DNA of 64,000 nucleotides. It comes from Salticus scenicus (lineage: Eukaryota; Arthropoda; Arachnida; Araneae; Salticidae). Each line of letters opens with the position of its first letter. Within the stretch, counting starts at the first letter, position 1. The DNA is taken from assembly GCA_963930645.1 (NCBI GenBank), contig OZ005656.1:272411695-272475694 (forward strand). The letters run 5' to 3'. The translations under genes were made by a program, and so were the position numbers. Below the pieces are notes generated by a model. The model saw nothing but the letters and a program-made list of their open reading frames with translations, did not search any database and was not told the DNA's origin. Shown piece after piece: positions 9,779 through 21,850 of the stretch.

Positions 9779-10822
9779 TTATATTGAAAATAAATTTGAA
9801 GATGGTATCCATTGGTTAAATTTAGAAGGATAACCTTTAAACTTTACAAAGTATTCTAATTGACCTTTTTTCATCCTCTTTTTTAATATTTCTTCAACCG
9901 TGTAATCCTTTTTAGGCTGTACTTTTTGAAGTTCTTGAGCATAAAACGTGCCTTGTATCGACTCGTCCAACAAGTCTTTGATCCTGTAAACAGGAGGGTC
10001 TCTCGGTACACATTCTGTCACTATGAATAGTTCTTCCGTCCAATTGGTTTCATACCCTTTTTCAAAAGTCATTTTATGTTTAGAAACTCGTACAAAATCT
10101 CCTACCTTGAAAATACAAGGCTTTCTCTTCGTGTTCTGTATATCTCGATATAAGGTAGACCTAACTTCACTTTCATTTTCCGAGTTTACTTCAATAGGGG
10201 CTCTCTTGATAGAAGAATGATAAGTATGGTTATAACTATGTAAGAATTGATTCAATACATCGACGTAGCGATAAGTACGTTGACTGGTAAAATATTTCCA
10301 CATTTTAGTTTTAAGGGTGCGATTAAATCGTTCAACTACAGAAGCTTTCGTATTATTAAATGTTGTGAAAAATCGAATGCCTTCTTTTTTTAAAAACTTT
10401 TGAAATAGTCTGTTTTTAAATTCTGATCCACTATCACTTTGTAAAACCTTAGGCTTTCTTTTCTCGAGAATAGTTTTAAAAGCATTTACAATGTCCTCAC
10501 CCCGTTTCGATTTCAAAGGTATCGCCCAAGCATATTTAGATAGAATATCTATGCAGGTTAGAATGTATCGAAATCCTCGATTGTGTTTCTTCAGACTGTT
10601 TAAATCTACTAAATCTGTTTGCCATTGCTGATTTATTGATCCTACAATAACACGATTCGTCTGAAATTTCTTCCGAATTGGTTTGTGAAGAGTATATGCA
10701 TCTACACCTTCCAACCATTTCCGAATCTTCTTCTTTGACACTTTGCCATGAGATGCACGGTATAAAGCATCGATACCACCAAAACTTCCCGCGTGACTTA
10801 TATCCTGATAGGTTTCCTTCAT
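9779..10822 (-). CDS. Retroviral-type integrase with C-terminal chromodomain
   Basis: This 347-residue integrase of the rve (DDE) superfamily is predicted to insert the element into host DNA. The catalytic triad is visible: Asp70 in QWQTDL, Asp130 in QSDSGSEF, and Glu164 in ASVVERFNR. A C-terminal chromodomain (about residues 305-346, YTVEEILKKR...QWIPSSNL) may target chromatin. The N-terminus has the SFGGIDALYR segment common to Polinton integrases but no complete zinc-binding HHCC motif in this frame. An in-frame stop lies a few codons before the ATG, so the start is well placed unless there is an upstream spliced exon. It sits at the outer end of the element, the usual location. Confidence 0.93.
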   Translation of the reverse strand: MKETYQDISHAGSFGGIDALYRASHGKVSKKKIRKWLEGVDAYTLHKPIRKKFQTNRVIVGSINQQWQTDLVDLNSLKKHNRGFRYILTCIDILSKYAWAIPLKSKRGEDIVNAFKTILEKRKPKVLQSDSGSEFKNRLFQKFLKKEGIRFFTTFNNTKASVVERFNRTLKTKMWKYFTSQRTYRYVDVLNQFLHSYNHTYHSSIKRAPIEVNSENESEVRSTLYRDIQNTKRKPCIFKVGDFVRVSKHKMTFEKGYETNWTEELFIVTECVPRDPPVYRIKDLLDESIQGTFYAQELQKVQPKKDYTVEEILKKRMKKGQLEYFVKFKGYPSKFNQWIPSSNLFSI

Positions 10823-11778
10823 TACAGCATAAAATTTGATTACTGCTCACATTAATTTTAAAATGCATTTATATTTTCAGAATTTGAAAGTGAAATTATT
10901 TGTATCATTCAGCTCTAACACAACATCAATAGTTAAATTATCAGTATCAGTAAATATAAATATTAACGTAAAAATAATGCATAAAAAAATGTATGCACAT
11001 ACAACATTCCACTCCGAAGACATTATAGTAAATGAAACTAATTCGTGTAAATAAGGATATATATATATGTACATATTTTTTTTATCCTCCCCCTTTCTAT
11101 CCCTTTTGCTTTGTTTGAAATAAAATAGACCCCTCCATAATTCCTACTCGTTCCGCTTAACTCCGGGCGGAGCATAATGTTATAAGTATAGCTCCGCTTG
11201 TTCCAGAAACCGCTTATGACTACTACTGGGATTGAAGAAAACCAATTACAATCGCTAAACGTCAACGTGAGTGCTTCGGAGTACCTGCATTTGGTCGCAA
11301 TCAATGCTTACCTCCAACGAAAAATGAGAAAAACATAAAAATAATTTTCCATAAAAACGACAGCCAAAAAAGGTTAAATTTAGAATTTGGTTTCTGAATA
11401 AATCGCCGCGTGAGCAGAGATCATTCAGAGTGAAGCACCAGGAATTAAAAAAAAAAAAAAAAAATCTCCTTGAATAAAACCTAGGTATAACAGAGGGCTG
11501 TTACGTGCGTTGACGAAGACAGTCTGGACGGCGAAAAGGAATTAAGAGGTGAGCAAGGCGCACCAAGGGGCACAGGAAAACTCTGAGTCCTGCAATAAAA
11601 AAAAAGGGGGGCCCCCATACAATTTTTTTTTCTTTTTTTCCTATCAAAAAGTATTTGAAATTCAGGAGAGTAAACAATCGCTAAAGGCCTTAAATATAAC
11701 ATGGAATGCACAAAAAACTCAACAAATTACGATCGTCATATACTATAAATAGACTGTAAATCAAGATATCGTCAAGAC
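10823..11778. other. Right flank of Polinton, boundary unresolved
   Basis: No gene is supported here. The first part is AT-rich and probably includes the integrase promoter and the right terminal repeat of the Polinton. An AT-repeat patch lies at 11,056-11,070. A less AT-rich segment at about 11,085-11,310 may be flanking DNA. Poly-A and G-rich tracts lie at 11,445-11,465 and 11,598-11,615. I could not find the terminal repeat partner. Confidence 0.4.
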
Positions 11779-11812
11779 TATAAATAACAATGTGTAACGA
11801 CAGAGAATCAGT
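11779..11812 (+). promoter_or_regulatory. Candidate arthropod core promoter (TATA plus initiator)
   Basis: TATAAATA starts at 11,779, and an arthropod-type initiator TCAGT follows with its A at 11,810, about 31 bases from the TATA box. This is the canonical arthropod spacing. The transcript would run rightward through about 600 bases of less AT-rich DNA with repeated 'agaatattcgt'-like phrases (11,960-12,060) but without a convincing coding region. It could be the promoter of a host noncoding RNA or of a decayed LTR element. Confidence 0.35.
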
Positions 11813-14800
11813 GTTGTTTAGAGAGCTATTCCGATCGATAACTTTTGTGTTCCAAGTGATTGATCTTTATTCGTGAATCAGATAAATTCTCACTCTATGG
11901 AGTATTTGACGATGTGTGCTTTCCTCTTGTGAAAAAAACTTTTCTTGGGCTGTTTCTAGAACATTCGTCGAAAATTGACTTTTGCCGGTAGCGAAAACTT
12001 TACTAGATTGCTTTCAGAATATTCGTTAAATTGACAGTACTATTGAACGTTTTCGAGAATATTCCTGGAACTCTCTGTTTTGTCGTACCGATTCGAGAAT
12101 TTATGTTGAAAAAAAAGTGCATTCCTCATCTAGAAACCGCCTATTTCTTTACGAACTACTTTCTTCACACAAGAAAATCGACATTTTTTGTAACATTTGA
12201 CCGCCCAGTCGACAAATCACCAAGTTTGTCTCTGAGGACGACCCTACTGGAAGTGATTAGGCGGCTCCGTTATTTTCAATTTGACTGTAAATCTGTTTTC
12301 ACTGCAACAGCACAATTGATGCAGGGAGTAGATTTAATCCATCCCAAAACTATATTTAACTTAATTTTAAAAAAAATTATACTACTTTTCTTTATATTTA
12401 TTCATAAATAAATAAATAAGATTTATTAAAATCGCAGAAAACTTCATTTCGAGGAATTGCATATAATTTCTGACTCTAAGTTTTCTATAATCTTTCCAAA
12501 CTGTCGCTGCCCTCACAGCACATCTTCTCCACATGACATCTTCAGGGTATCTATGGACGTAAGGACATCCAATGGACATCCTCTAGATGTATTATGAATA
12601 AATGCGCTGTTAGGGGTTGTATATTGCCGAACAATCGCTTCAGGCAGTTGGCTTTGCTATAAACAGAGATTTTTTAGCAGTGCGTTGGGCCACTTACCTT
12701 GTACTCGCTTTGAATTTTAAGTTGGTATCTTATTAACTAATTGGAATAGTTTAAGTTAAATTGTGAACTCTTAATCCTTTAGTTACATCAAATCTTTTTG
12801 TACCTTACGCATATTTCTACGTTCAACGATTCCTGAGGAGATAGCTGGACGCACATTCAATTAGATTTCACAACCGTATGGTTACGTGTCATAATTATGT
12901 TATTAAAAAAAAAATTGCAAAGCAATAATTTGAAAATTAAAAAGAATTCTTTTGTATGTTTTCGATACAGAATTCGTTAACGAGACATACTATTTTTAAA
13001 AATGGAAAAGCTAAAAAAATTTCGATCATCTTTCAGATTTTTTTTTTTTTTTTTTTTTTTTAAGGAATGAATGCATGAACAAACAATTTTTGTTTTTTGT
13101 TGTTGTTAACTAGTATAAAATTTATCTATTGATTAAAAATATTATTTTGGTTTTCTTTAAAATAGGAAATTATTTTATTGCAGGTTATTTTTTAAAAATA
13201 TTCAAGGGTGCTTTCTCACTGCGCGCATGATATTTAAGAAAGTATTTTAAATATGAATTTAAAATTTTTCTCAACCATACATTTTGGCATAATGAATAAA
13301 ATAAACTAAAAATAAGAAGTTCTGTTCGATAGGAAAAAAAAAAAAAAAACATATGATTGTAGAAATATAAAAATTTTAATGGTAATTTCACATTTCAAAT
13401 TTAATAATTAATGAAACTGCATATTATTAAAATAATTAAAATCTTTTAGTTCACATTCTTAATTTGAATGTACTGTTTCATTTAATGTAAAAATTATAAG
13501 GATGAAGGAAATTTTAATGGATAACCTGCGTGCAATGAGAAAGCACCTTTGCATTTAAAGAAAAAAAATTAAAGAAAACCAAAAAAGTATTTTTAATCAA
13601 TAGAGTAATGTCATACTAGTTAATACAAAATTAATAAATAAAAAATGTTTGCATTCATTCTTTTTTTCTTTATTTGAAAGTTGATCAAAACTTTCCTCAT
13701 TTTCTCATGTAGGTTGTCCCTTTAAGACGTTATTTTTGGATTCAAGAAATCTCTGAAATATTACAATCAGAACAACTAATTTTTTTAAAATTAAACTCCC
13801 AATACAATACTTTCTCTACTATACACGGGTTAAGGCCACACATAAGATTTACTTTTTCTTCCTGTGTAATCCCATGGACTTAATATCTTACATAAAATTG
13901 AAATATTTCAATTTTTTTTTTTTTTTTTAATTCCACTCATTAAACATGTCGCTTTTTAGCTTAGTAAAAAATTACAAATATATATATATTTTTCCCCCAG
14001 AGATGGGAATTTAATACTTATTTTATTTAAAGCAATAAAGTATTTGAATTAAAAAAAAATCAAAGTAGAATTTAAAAAAAAAAAAATTCAAAACATCATT
14101 TTTGAACATGAGAGCCTTATAATAGAAAGCAACAAAATTTCCATAGCGAAAGAAGGAGGAATCTGACTCTTGAGAACGTAAACAATTTTAAAACATTCAA
14201 TGGGGAAAAAATATAGATATACTATAAATAGTAACTGGAATTCCAACGAAGTGAGCATTTTAAATCTTCCCATTTATAAACACACGTTTCTTTGTCTGTA
14301 TGATTAACTGGAAATAATCTGAATAAATATTTCTCTTTCGTTACGCGGAATGAGCTAATAAGGGGAAGCGATTCATAATTCATTTCAGTCTTTGACATTT
14401 GAAATAATGAGTGCGGCATGCTTTTCTGGGGAAATTTCATGCTATTTATCAGCGACGCCCCTGCACAGATTGCCAGGTTATGCCCGATAGTATTCCTTCC
14501 TTTCCTCTTTCATTCATAAGTAATGGATTTCAACAGACGGGTTAAGTAGAATAAAGCTGAAGATTTTCATCCAAAATCTAAATTTACTGCAAAGGAAACT
14601 AGATTATTTGAAATATTGCATTTCCGTGCAACTGAATAACGCTTTTTACATTGTTCATTTCTTCAAATAACTGTAAAAAATAGTTGTAAGGATCTATAAA
14701 TAAAAGCAGTACAGTAGGTATATTAGAAGAAATTTCTACGTATATGCTGAAAAATTATACAAGTTCAATCTGTTCAATGCTCGATTCGCTGTAATCTGGA

Positions 14801-15699
14801 GTTTGATTTATTACATAGCAGAAGTTATCAAATTTTATAGTTTGTGTTTTATACCTACATATTAACACGCGTTTAAATGAAATGTATTTAATTACAAATT
14901 TATGTCATGGACTTCTTCTCTGTCAACTGAATGAACCAATGTGGCACATGTTTAGCACCACTACTCACCAGCAGATTTTGGAGGGCAGTGTTTGTGTAGA
15001 GGATGAATAATATGGAGGACATTTTAAATAGTAATTCAGATAGTATACTAGGCCTAAAAATATTCGCTCGCCAAGTGACGACTAAAAAAATAACCTGCAA
15101 CTTTTCTTTCTTATTTTTTATTTTCTTCTCATCTGCTTCAAAATTGCAAAAATAAAGGTGTCCAATTTCCTTTCCAAATTTAATTCCTATCTTTCTTACT
15201 TAAGTTATTCCCTAGGTATGACCAAAAGCATGTGCCCTATGTCCTAATAAGATAATGGTTATGAACACCAGTAAAGCAAGTTTTAATTAGGTTGCGGAGT
15301 TTAAATTTTTAGAATTATTTATTAATCTTTAGATACGCACTTTTATAGTGAAAGTATTCTTAATAATAAGGAAATAACTTAAGAATGTCAGAGCACACCA
15401 CACGAAAAATGTTTCGTTAACTTGCAGAAGCAAGTAATTTTTACGTGATCAATCAATGATATTCATTCTAATAATGATGATCACAGGACAGAATTTGGCG
15501 ACAGCTGTTCCACTTTTCTAGCCACATTTATGTTTATTGGGTGCGGTAAGAACTTTTAAAGAGTTTGAAATCAATCAAAATGTAATTGAGATCTGGGAGT
15601 AATACTTTTATTCGATAAAATATTCGAAATCATTATCTAACACTTTTTACCATCGGTCAGATAATTTACGGATAACAGCAGTATAGAACAATTCGCATT
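11813..15699. other. Noncoding, AT-rich DNA
   Basis: No convincing coding region is present. The stretch contains homopolymer tracts near 12,905, 13,040-13,062, 13,333-13,350 and 13,913-13,928. Short open frames such as 12,031-12,411 lack protein-like features. Nothing else was seen. Confidence 0.5.
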
Positions 15700-15944
15700 T
15701 TAACCCCTTGAACTGAAATGACGAGTCCAGCTCGTCATGAATTTCCCGACACTAATTATTTTCTTATATGCATATATAACAAACACTCATATAAATGTGT
15801 GAAACAAATATTTTTAATAGTAATAAATTATTTAAACAACAAAACCGTAAGTTTCTATATCAATCCCTCCTCTTAAAACTAAGCAAATTAAATTGTCTGC
15901 ATGAGCAGGACTGACTGAAAATAAATTGCAGTTCAAGGGGTTAA
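15700..15944. mobile_element. TTAA-flanked non-autonomous element A (piggyBac-like MITE)
   Basis: TTAA at 15,700-15,703 and 15,941-15,944 flank a 237-bp element. Its ends are perfect 12-bp inverted repeats (CCCCTTGAACTG). Near the left end is a palindrome with 8-bp arms, ATGACGAG...CTCGTCAT (15,718-15,738). There is no coding capacity. The TTAA target and inverted CCC/GGG ends match the piggyBac superfamily. Confidence 0.75.
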
Positions 15945-18900
15945 GGAGATGAAGTCATCAGTCCTTTTTCGTACTTCGCCCACTGTCCGGAAATATACAG
16001 AAGACAGGACAATGTGCATCGACCGAAATAAATAATAGTCCAAAAAGGCTAAGTCAGGGCTACAAGCACCGGCTGTTTCAAAACATCCCAGCATTTCATT
16101 ATTAATGTGTCCTTGATCGTTTTTGCAAGAGAAGACTTTAATTTATCATTGAGAAAATTTATGGGGCGCAAACTTTCAGCAGCAATGGGACGGTACCGAC
16201 TTACCGGTTCAGTGACAGCAATTGTTATTCATAATGTTTAGAATTTACACTTTTACTGGGCTCGAGTATAATTCGCAATACAGCACACCCTTCATATCTC
16301 GCCAGATGCATAGGAAAAAATTTTTTTTTCCCGTGAATGGCTTGTTCGGGCGAAGGTGGTGTTGTTTTGCCAAGTTTTCACGTAATGGTTTTTGCTTTTT
16401 GGATTGCCATAACATATCTATTTTTAACACGCTTTTATTAGCTTCATCTGTATGTATGTTTGTAACCGCTCTAGGAGCAAACAAAAAATCTATATTGTAA
16501 AAAAAGACTTTCCCTACGTGAACGCTGTGTGGCTGTGAGGTAAAGCTCCGAGCTACGAACACTAAGGTCTAACGTTCGAGCCCAGTCAAGGGAGATTTTT
16601 TTAAAAATGGTTTTTGTTTAATTCTAAATTATTTATTTATTAAAGATATATAAATATTATGGTGTGTCACTCACACAATTCTCTTTTACCCTGCAATTTA
16701 ATTTTCTAAAGTTAGATATTTTGTGCTTTTTAGTTCACATTTCCATAAAAGCGTTTTCTTTTTATTCAGATTGTTTTTTGTTTGTTGAGTGCAAGCACGC
16801 ATTCCAAGCCATGATGAAATGTGTTTTTCTGATTCAATGTACACAGAACCATCTTTCCACCTTCTGAATCTTCCCCATATTATTTTAACTGTTTGGCGGG
16901 TTCTTTATGAGTTCAAGAGGAATTTTTGCCGAGAAATATTTGAAAATTCTCATGTCTAGCTTTTAATGTAGCCCTTCTAAGTTGTCGATCGGTAACATTA
17001 AGATCACAGTTAGTTTTAAAACGTCGAAATCGAAATTTCCATGTTCTTTTCGATGCAATTCCCCTGCCGAGAACAGAATACATTGATTTGACAGGCTTCT
17101 GCAGCACCTTTTATGTGAAATTTACAAAAAAAAAAAAAAAAAAAAAAAAAAATTCAGTTGCGAATAAAACACTTGTGTTCCTTATTTCATCTTCAAAATT
17201 TGTAATTTACTTTTACATTTCTCTCAACTTCTGTATCAATTGTGTAACTGTGAACCAGTTCTTATCACATGACACAAATGCTGTGTATTGATTGGTGTAC
17301 TATTTCGTTGCAGATGTCACGAAGATTGATTTAAATTTTACTACTATACCTAGTATTTATTCAACACGTTGCGAGTGGAGAAAGAATTTTTCAGGTCTAT
17401 CTGTATATGTTGTGATAATGATAACATATTCATCCCACTCATTTTAAAGCTTGTATTCAGGTGTGCAGATTTTGGTGTATAGGGTGTTTGTGCCTCAAGA
17501 TCAATAAAACGCAATAAAAGAGTTCTGAAACTATTTTTCAATTCCTACTATTAGTTCACACTCTCCCTATATATATCTTGTACAAATCTTGCAATCTATT
17601 TTTAACTAACTTCCCGACTAGCTAGAAATTTGAAACTTTCAGGATTGCTCAGAACACGGTGACAACCCAATACTTCGAAGTCCGATTTTTTTATTAGTTT
17701 TCTTAAAATTAATTAAAATATGAAAATAATAACATCCTATCAGCGTTACAACAGCCTTTAAAATATTAGCTATAATTTAATTGTTGCCAAAATAAATAAA
17801 TAAATAAATAAATAAAAAAATAAATAAAAAAAAAAAAAAAAATGAAAATAAATACTACTTAATTTTCTTTTGACATAAAATTTAATTAAACGTGAACATT
17901 AAAAAATTAAAAAATTTAAATTATGCATCTCACAAAAATTAAAGTCATTATCACTTTAAAAAAAATATGCACATTTCTAAGAACTCTGTTTCATCAGAAA
18001 ATTTAAAACATGGTGTATATATATATATATATTTAATCTTATAATTATTTTTATTCCATTTTTTCACGCGCGCTTTTTATTTCCTAAATAAAATTATTTA
18101 AAAAAAAAAAAAAAAAAAAAACATTTTCGATAGTGTTTGTAAGTAGGAATTAAAAAAATTTCTTTTTATATTACTTGTTGTTATAAAAATCCAGCAACCT
18201 TTCTCGTAAAATTATATTTCTTTCACTGTTTATTTATAAATCAACTTTCGTTAGCTTAATACATTAAATAAATCTATCTATCTAAGATATATACACGCAC
18301 CATGTGTATCATGTTTTTCTTATTGTTGTTTTTAAGCTTTATACAAGATTTTGATTGATAATCTCTTCTATATCAAAAGCATATTCATAACAAAAAAAAA
18401 ACTTATGCTTGAGAAAAATATTGGATTCAGGTAGGTAAAATTAATGTAACACACAAAGTAATTGATCACATGGTGATGCTCAAAGTTTTTTTCATGCGAA
18501 GATGCCAGAAAAAGGAAAATTCGGTTTTCTTTTCCTAAATAAAGAACCGTCAAAAGTATATTTTCCATTAAGGAAACCTTCTACTTGATAAATTTCGGTA
18601 AGTAAGAACTTTTTGAAAATATTTATAGAAAGAAAACAAAAACTAATTAAAATCCAAACAAAAAGTCGAGATCACAGTTTAATGCATGTTTTTAGTTAAT
18701 AAAAATAGGAGTAAAATAACTAAATAAAAGAATAATTAAAATTCTCTCATTTGGTTCTCTTTAAAATGAATAAAATGCTCTTTATTAGCTCACTAGTAAT
18801 TGTGAAGATAGCTTTATGAAAACTCACAGCGAATAAATTGAATAACATAAAATATAGCTGAACACAACGCCAATTGAACTAATGAAAACTGACCTTGAAT

Positions 18901-18959
18901 TTAACATAATTTGCTTACAAAATTTAATTTTTATCCGAATTAAGAGACATTTTAACGGC

Positions 18960-18998
<39 letters not shown>

Positions 18999-21599
18999 CT
19001 ACATTATATCCCAATTTGGAAGACATGAACTAATCTTTTTATATCAGTTGGACATTTGCCAAGTGTAAATTATTGTCGAAGAAAATTTAACTTGAAAAAT
19101 TACATTTTTATTAATTTAAAAAAAAAAAAAATCTAGTTAACAGATTTTCATCTAGAAGAGCTAAATATTATCCGGCTTAATTAAAATTTCTAATTAAAAC
19201 AAATTTGGTGTGCTCCACGCGCTACATTCTTTTTCCTTATAGGCATCCCTACCAGTACATATTTTCCCCAGGATATCTTCAAGATGTTGCCAGGATGAAA
19301 ACTTATCCCAAAAACATCCTGAAGATTTACTGCGGTAGGTGTGCTTTTAAGTGGGATGTTATCGGAATTTAAGGAGACAGTGGACGTTTTAAATAAATAT
19401 AGAAAAATGTCTTCGAATTATGAAAGTATGTATGCAAAATTTTGAAATTTAATAATATTAAGTATATTAAAAAATTTCAAAATCTATTAAAATTGAAAGA
19501 CTGTTGAAAATTTTTCAAAATTTTTTTCTTACTAAATTTTAATTGCTTGCCATATTTGGGTATTACTGTGTGAAATGATTCAAAGATTAATATTTTTAAA
19601 ATATTTTTATAATTGAATGCTGAATATCTATATATATATGTTAATTTACCAATGAAATCTACAAAGCAATGCACAGATGTGTTAAGAATATGTTGTTAAA
19701 CTATAATAATATAAAGTCAAGGAAAAAAAATAGTCAGCAAAAAGCATTAAAAAAAAATTTTTTTTTAAACATTAAATATTAGAATTTTAATAAATTAAAT
19801 TGAAAAAAAAAAATGTAATAGACATTTTTTTTATATTATATACTTAACATTGTTATATTTCAAAGCATATGTATGTAAATTTTTAGGATTTGAAGGCAGT
19901 AATTTACAAAATAGATTTATACTGTTCACATTCCTTAAATTGTAAGATATGAGAAACTGTGTCCATACCTTTTTTCACACTTTAAAAATAGTAGTTGATG
20001 GTGTGTGGAGAGGGGGGGGGGGAGGGAGGGTTGTAGGTTTAACTGTCTTCTCAGTACCTAGCTTTCCTGAAGGAATCTTTATAATATTAAAAGCAGCTGA
20101 AAACTATTTTACGGTTTTATATGACAAACTTTTCTTTGTTAGCAGAATATCTATTTATCCCTTCCTGAACCCCCATTTCAGTATTGTAGCCTACGTTTAT
20201 AGAATATTTAAGACTATTGTAAAACTTAAAAATTAATTTCAAATTATTTCACCAGACGTTTACTCACACCACTCTTTGAAACAAATTAGACTAATTTTAA
20301 ATATAACTTTGTGCACTTTTAAAAAGATATATATCTAGTATAGTATTATATAGTTCACTGCTATACCAACATAGTTTACTATGTAGTACAGTACTATATA
20401 ATAGTATGTAATAATAAACTATAGTTTTTAATTATACATTAGCTGTCTAGGCATTGTATAAAAACTAAACAGTAAATTTTAAATTAGTTCCAGTAATATA
20501 TATAAAGGCTGGCAAAATAAAAATACCAGCTTGGAGGCATCTGTAGCTCAAAATAATGAATGGGATTAAACAGAATTTCATGTACCGTCTGTGGAATGCA
20601 CGGGGAGATGATTCCGGAAGGAAACGGAATCGTGCTAAAAGTCATGACAGATTTTGGCAACGCTATCGCGTACGCACTAAGAGATTTGCATAATTGAAAT
20701 AGATATAGAAATTTCGTAGTCTCTCCGTAGTAGTAGCGCCACTCATTCTCTTTTAAAACTGAGATAGTTAACGTTCAGTTAGCAATTGTTTATTATCAGT
20801 TCAGTTATTACAAAATAGCAAGATTTCATAAAACTACATTGATATCCCAGATAACAATCACATTTGCAGCAAGTTTGATTTTTCTTGATATTATCTTGCC
20901 ATGACAAATTTGATGCGGCAAATTTGCCGTGAAATTGCCGCAAGTAGACAGAACCTAAATGTATCTCGTTTTAATTCGTATTTTTTTTCCCCCTTTCACA
21001 CAATTTTTGCTGCGAACTAAAATTTCTATGAAAGTATTCGACATTCAGCTATCTGAAGACTGATACTGACGCGATTTCGGGACGTTTTCTTGCTCTTGGT
21101 GTTTACTGGAGGAAGAAGCGTGACGTTAACTGCGGGGGCTTCCAAAATATTCGAAGTCTCGTGTTAACAAGTCTTATGTGAAATACAAGTTATATTTACA
21201 TGTTTCTATGTGTATTTGCAGATAGTGTGACGTGATAAGAATCTGAGTTTGCAATGCATTAGCAGTTGGTGTGACATGACAAGCTTGCCTATTGAAATGA
21301 ATTTGCAATACTCTTGATACGACAAAGCTAACTTTTCTACTAGTTTGCAACGAGTTTGCAGCAAATTTGATACACTAAGAGTGCAACTTGCGAGACTAGT
21401 TTGCTGCATATTTGGCGTATGGTGACTTCGGAGTTTGCGTTATCTTGCTTCAATCGTGTTATGAACTTACAAGCTTGTCACGCTGTTCTGTTAACTGGAA
21501 TATAAGTATAATACTCGGTCATTCTAATCTAGAGTCTACTCTATATACAGGGTGTTCGAAAAACCTTGACCTCAGCATGAAATTTTTCAGAACTTAGCC
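15945..21599. other. Noncoding, AT-rich DNA with simple repeats
   Basis: No gene is supported. The stretch holds a tRNA-like segment near 16,520-16,595, poly-A at 17,127-17,151, an AAAT microsatellite at 17,790-17,842, poly-T at 18,963-18,995 and a G-rich tract at 20,010-20,030. A region rich in GTTTGC/GCAAAC phrases lies at 20,860-21,420. Confidence 0.5.
16520..16595 (+). repeat. Possible tRNA-derived SINE head
   Basis: A TGGCTGTGAGGTAAAGCTC segment resembles a polymerase III A box and is followed about 40 bases later by GTTCGAGCCC, a good B box. The sequence does not fold into a clean tRNA. It may be the head of a SINE. Confidence 0.35.
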
Positions 21600-21850
21600 C
21601 TACGTGTGGCTGAGAAATTCTTCACTCGAAGCTGGTAGACTGGAGTTTCCGTGTTCGATCCTAGATTTGGATAACTTTAACGCACCCGACTGCTGGACCA
21701 CCTTGATCCTAGGTTGTACTCATCGGACAAAGTCAATTGAAATATTCCGTGATTTTCTCAGAGTTGTGCATGAATACAGGATAAGACTTTTAGAAAGACC
21801 GCCCCGCACGGGAGTACATCACAAGTTCATTTTTTTTTTTTTTTTACTAA
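21600..21850 (+). repeat. SINE-like repeat family 2, copy 1
   Basis: An A-box-like segment near 21,608 and a B-box-like GTGTTCGATCCTAG near 21,651 precede a body. The body shares the phrases TTCCGTG.TTTTCTC and CTTTAGAAAGA with copies at about 36.2 kb (- strand) and 46.8 kb (+ strand). A poly-T tract follows at 21,830-21,845. Confidence 0.5.

Larger units (their letters stand above)
1..11050. mobile_element. Polinton/Maverick (adintovirus-like) element, left end outside the window
   Basis: The set of genes is diagnostic: protein-primed family B DNA polymerase, chromodomain integrase, FtsK/HerA-type packaging ATPase, adenain-like protease, and two capsid-like proteins, all within 11 kb. The polymerase reads rightward and all other genes read leftward, converging near 4.4-5.0 kb. 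The left terminal inverted repeat must lie before position 1 or in its first 27 bases. I could not find its partner on the right, so the right boundary (somewhere after the integrase start at 10,822) is approximate. Known Polintons are usually 15-20 kb; this one is compact and closer in size to adintoviruses. The polymerase is frameshifted twice, and the remaining genes are open. Confidence 0.93.

Noticed and set aside
12031..12411. 126-codon frame on the + strand
   Set aside because: No recognisable domain, low-complexity tail and no promoter or splice support. Its composition is not protein-like.
21543..21560. ACAGGGTG-type phrases at 21,549, 23,017 and 40,738
   Set aside because: Such phrases are common at ends of several transposons, but no inverted partner or target duplication could be found.
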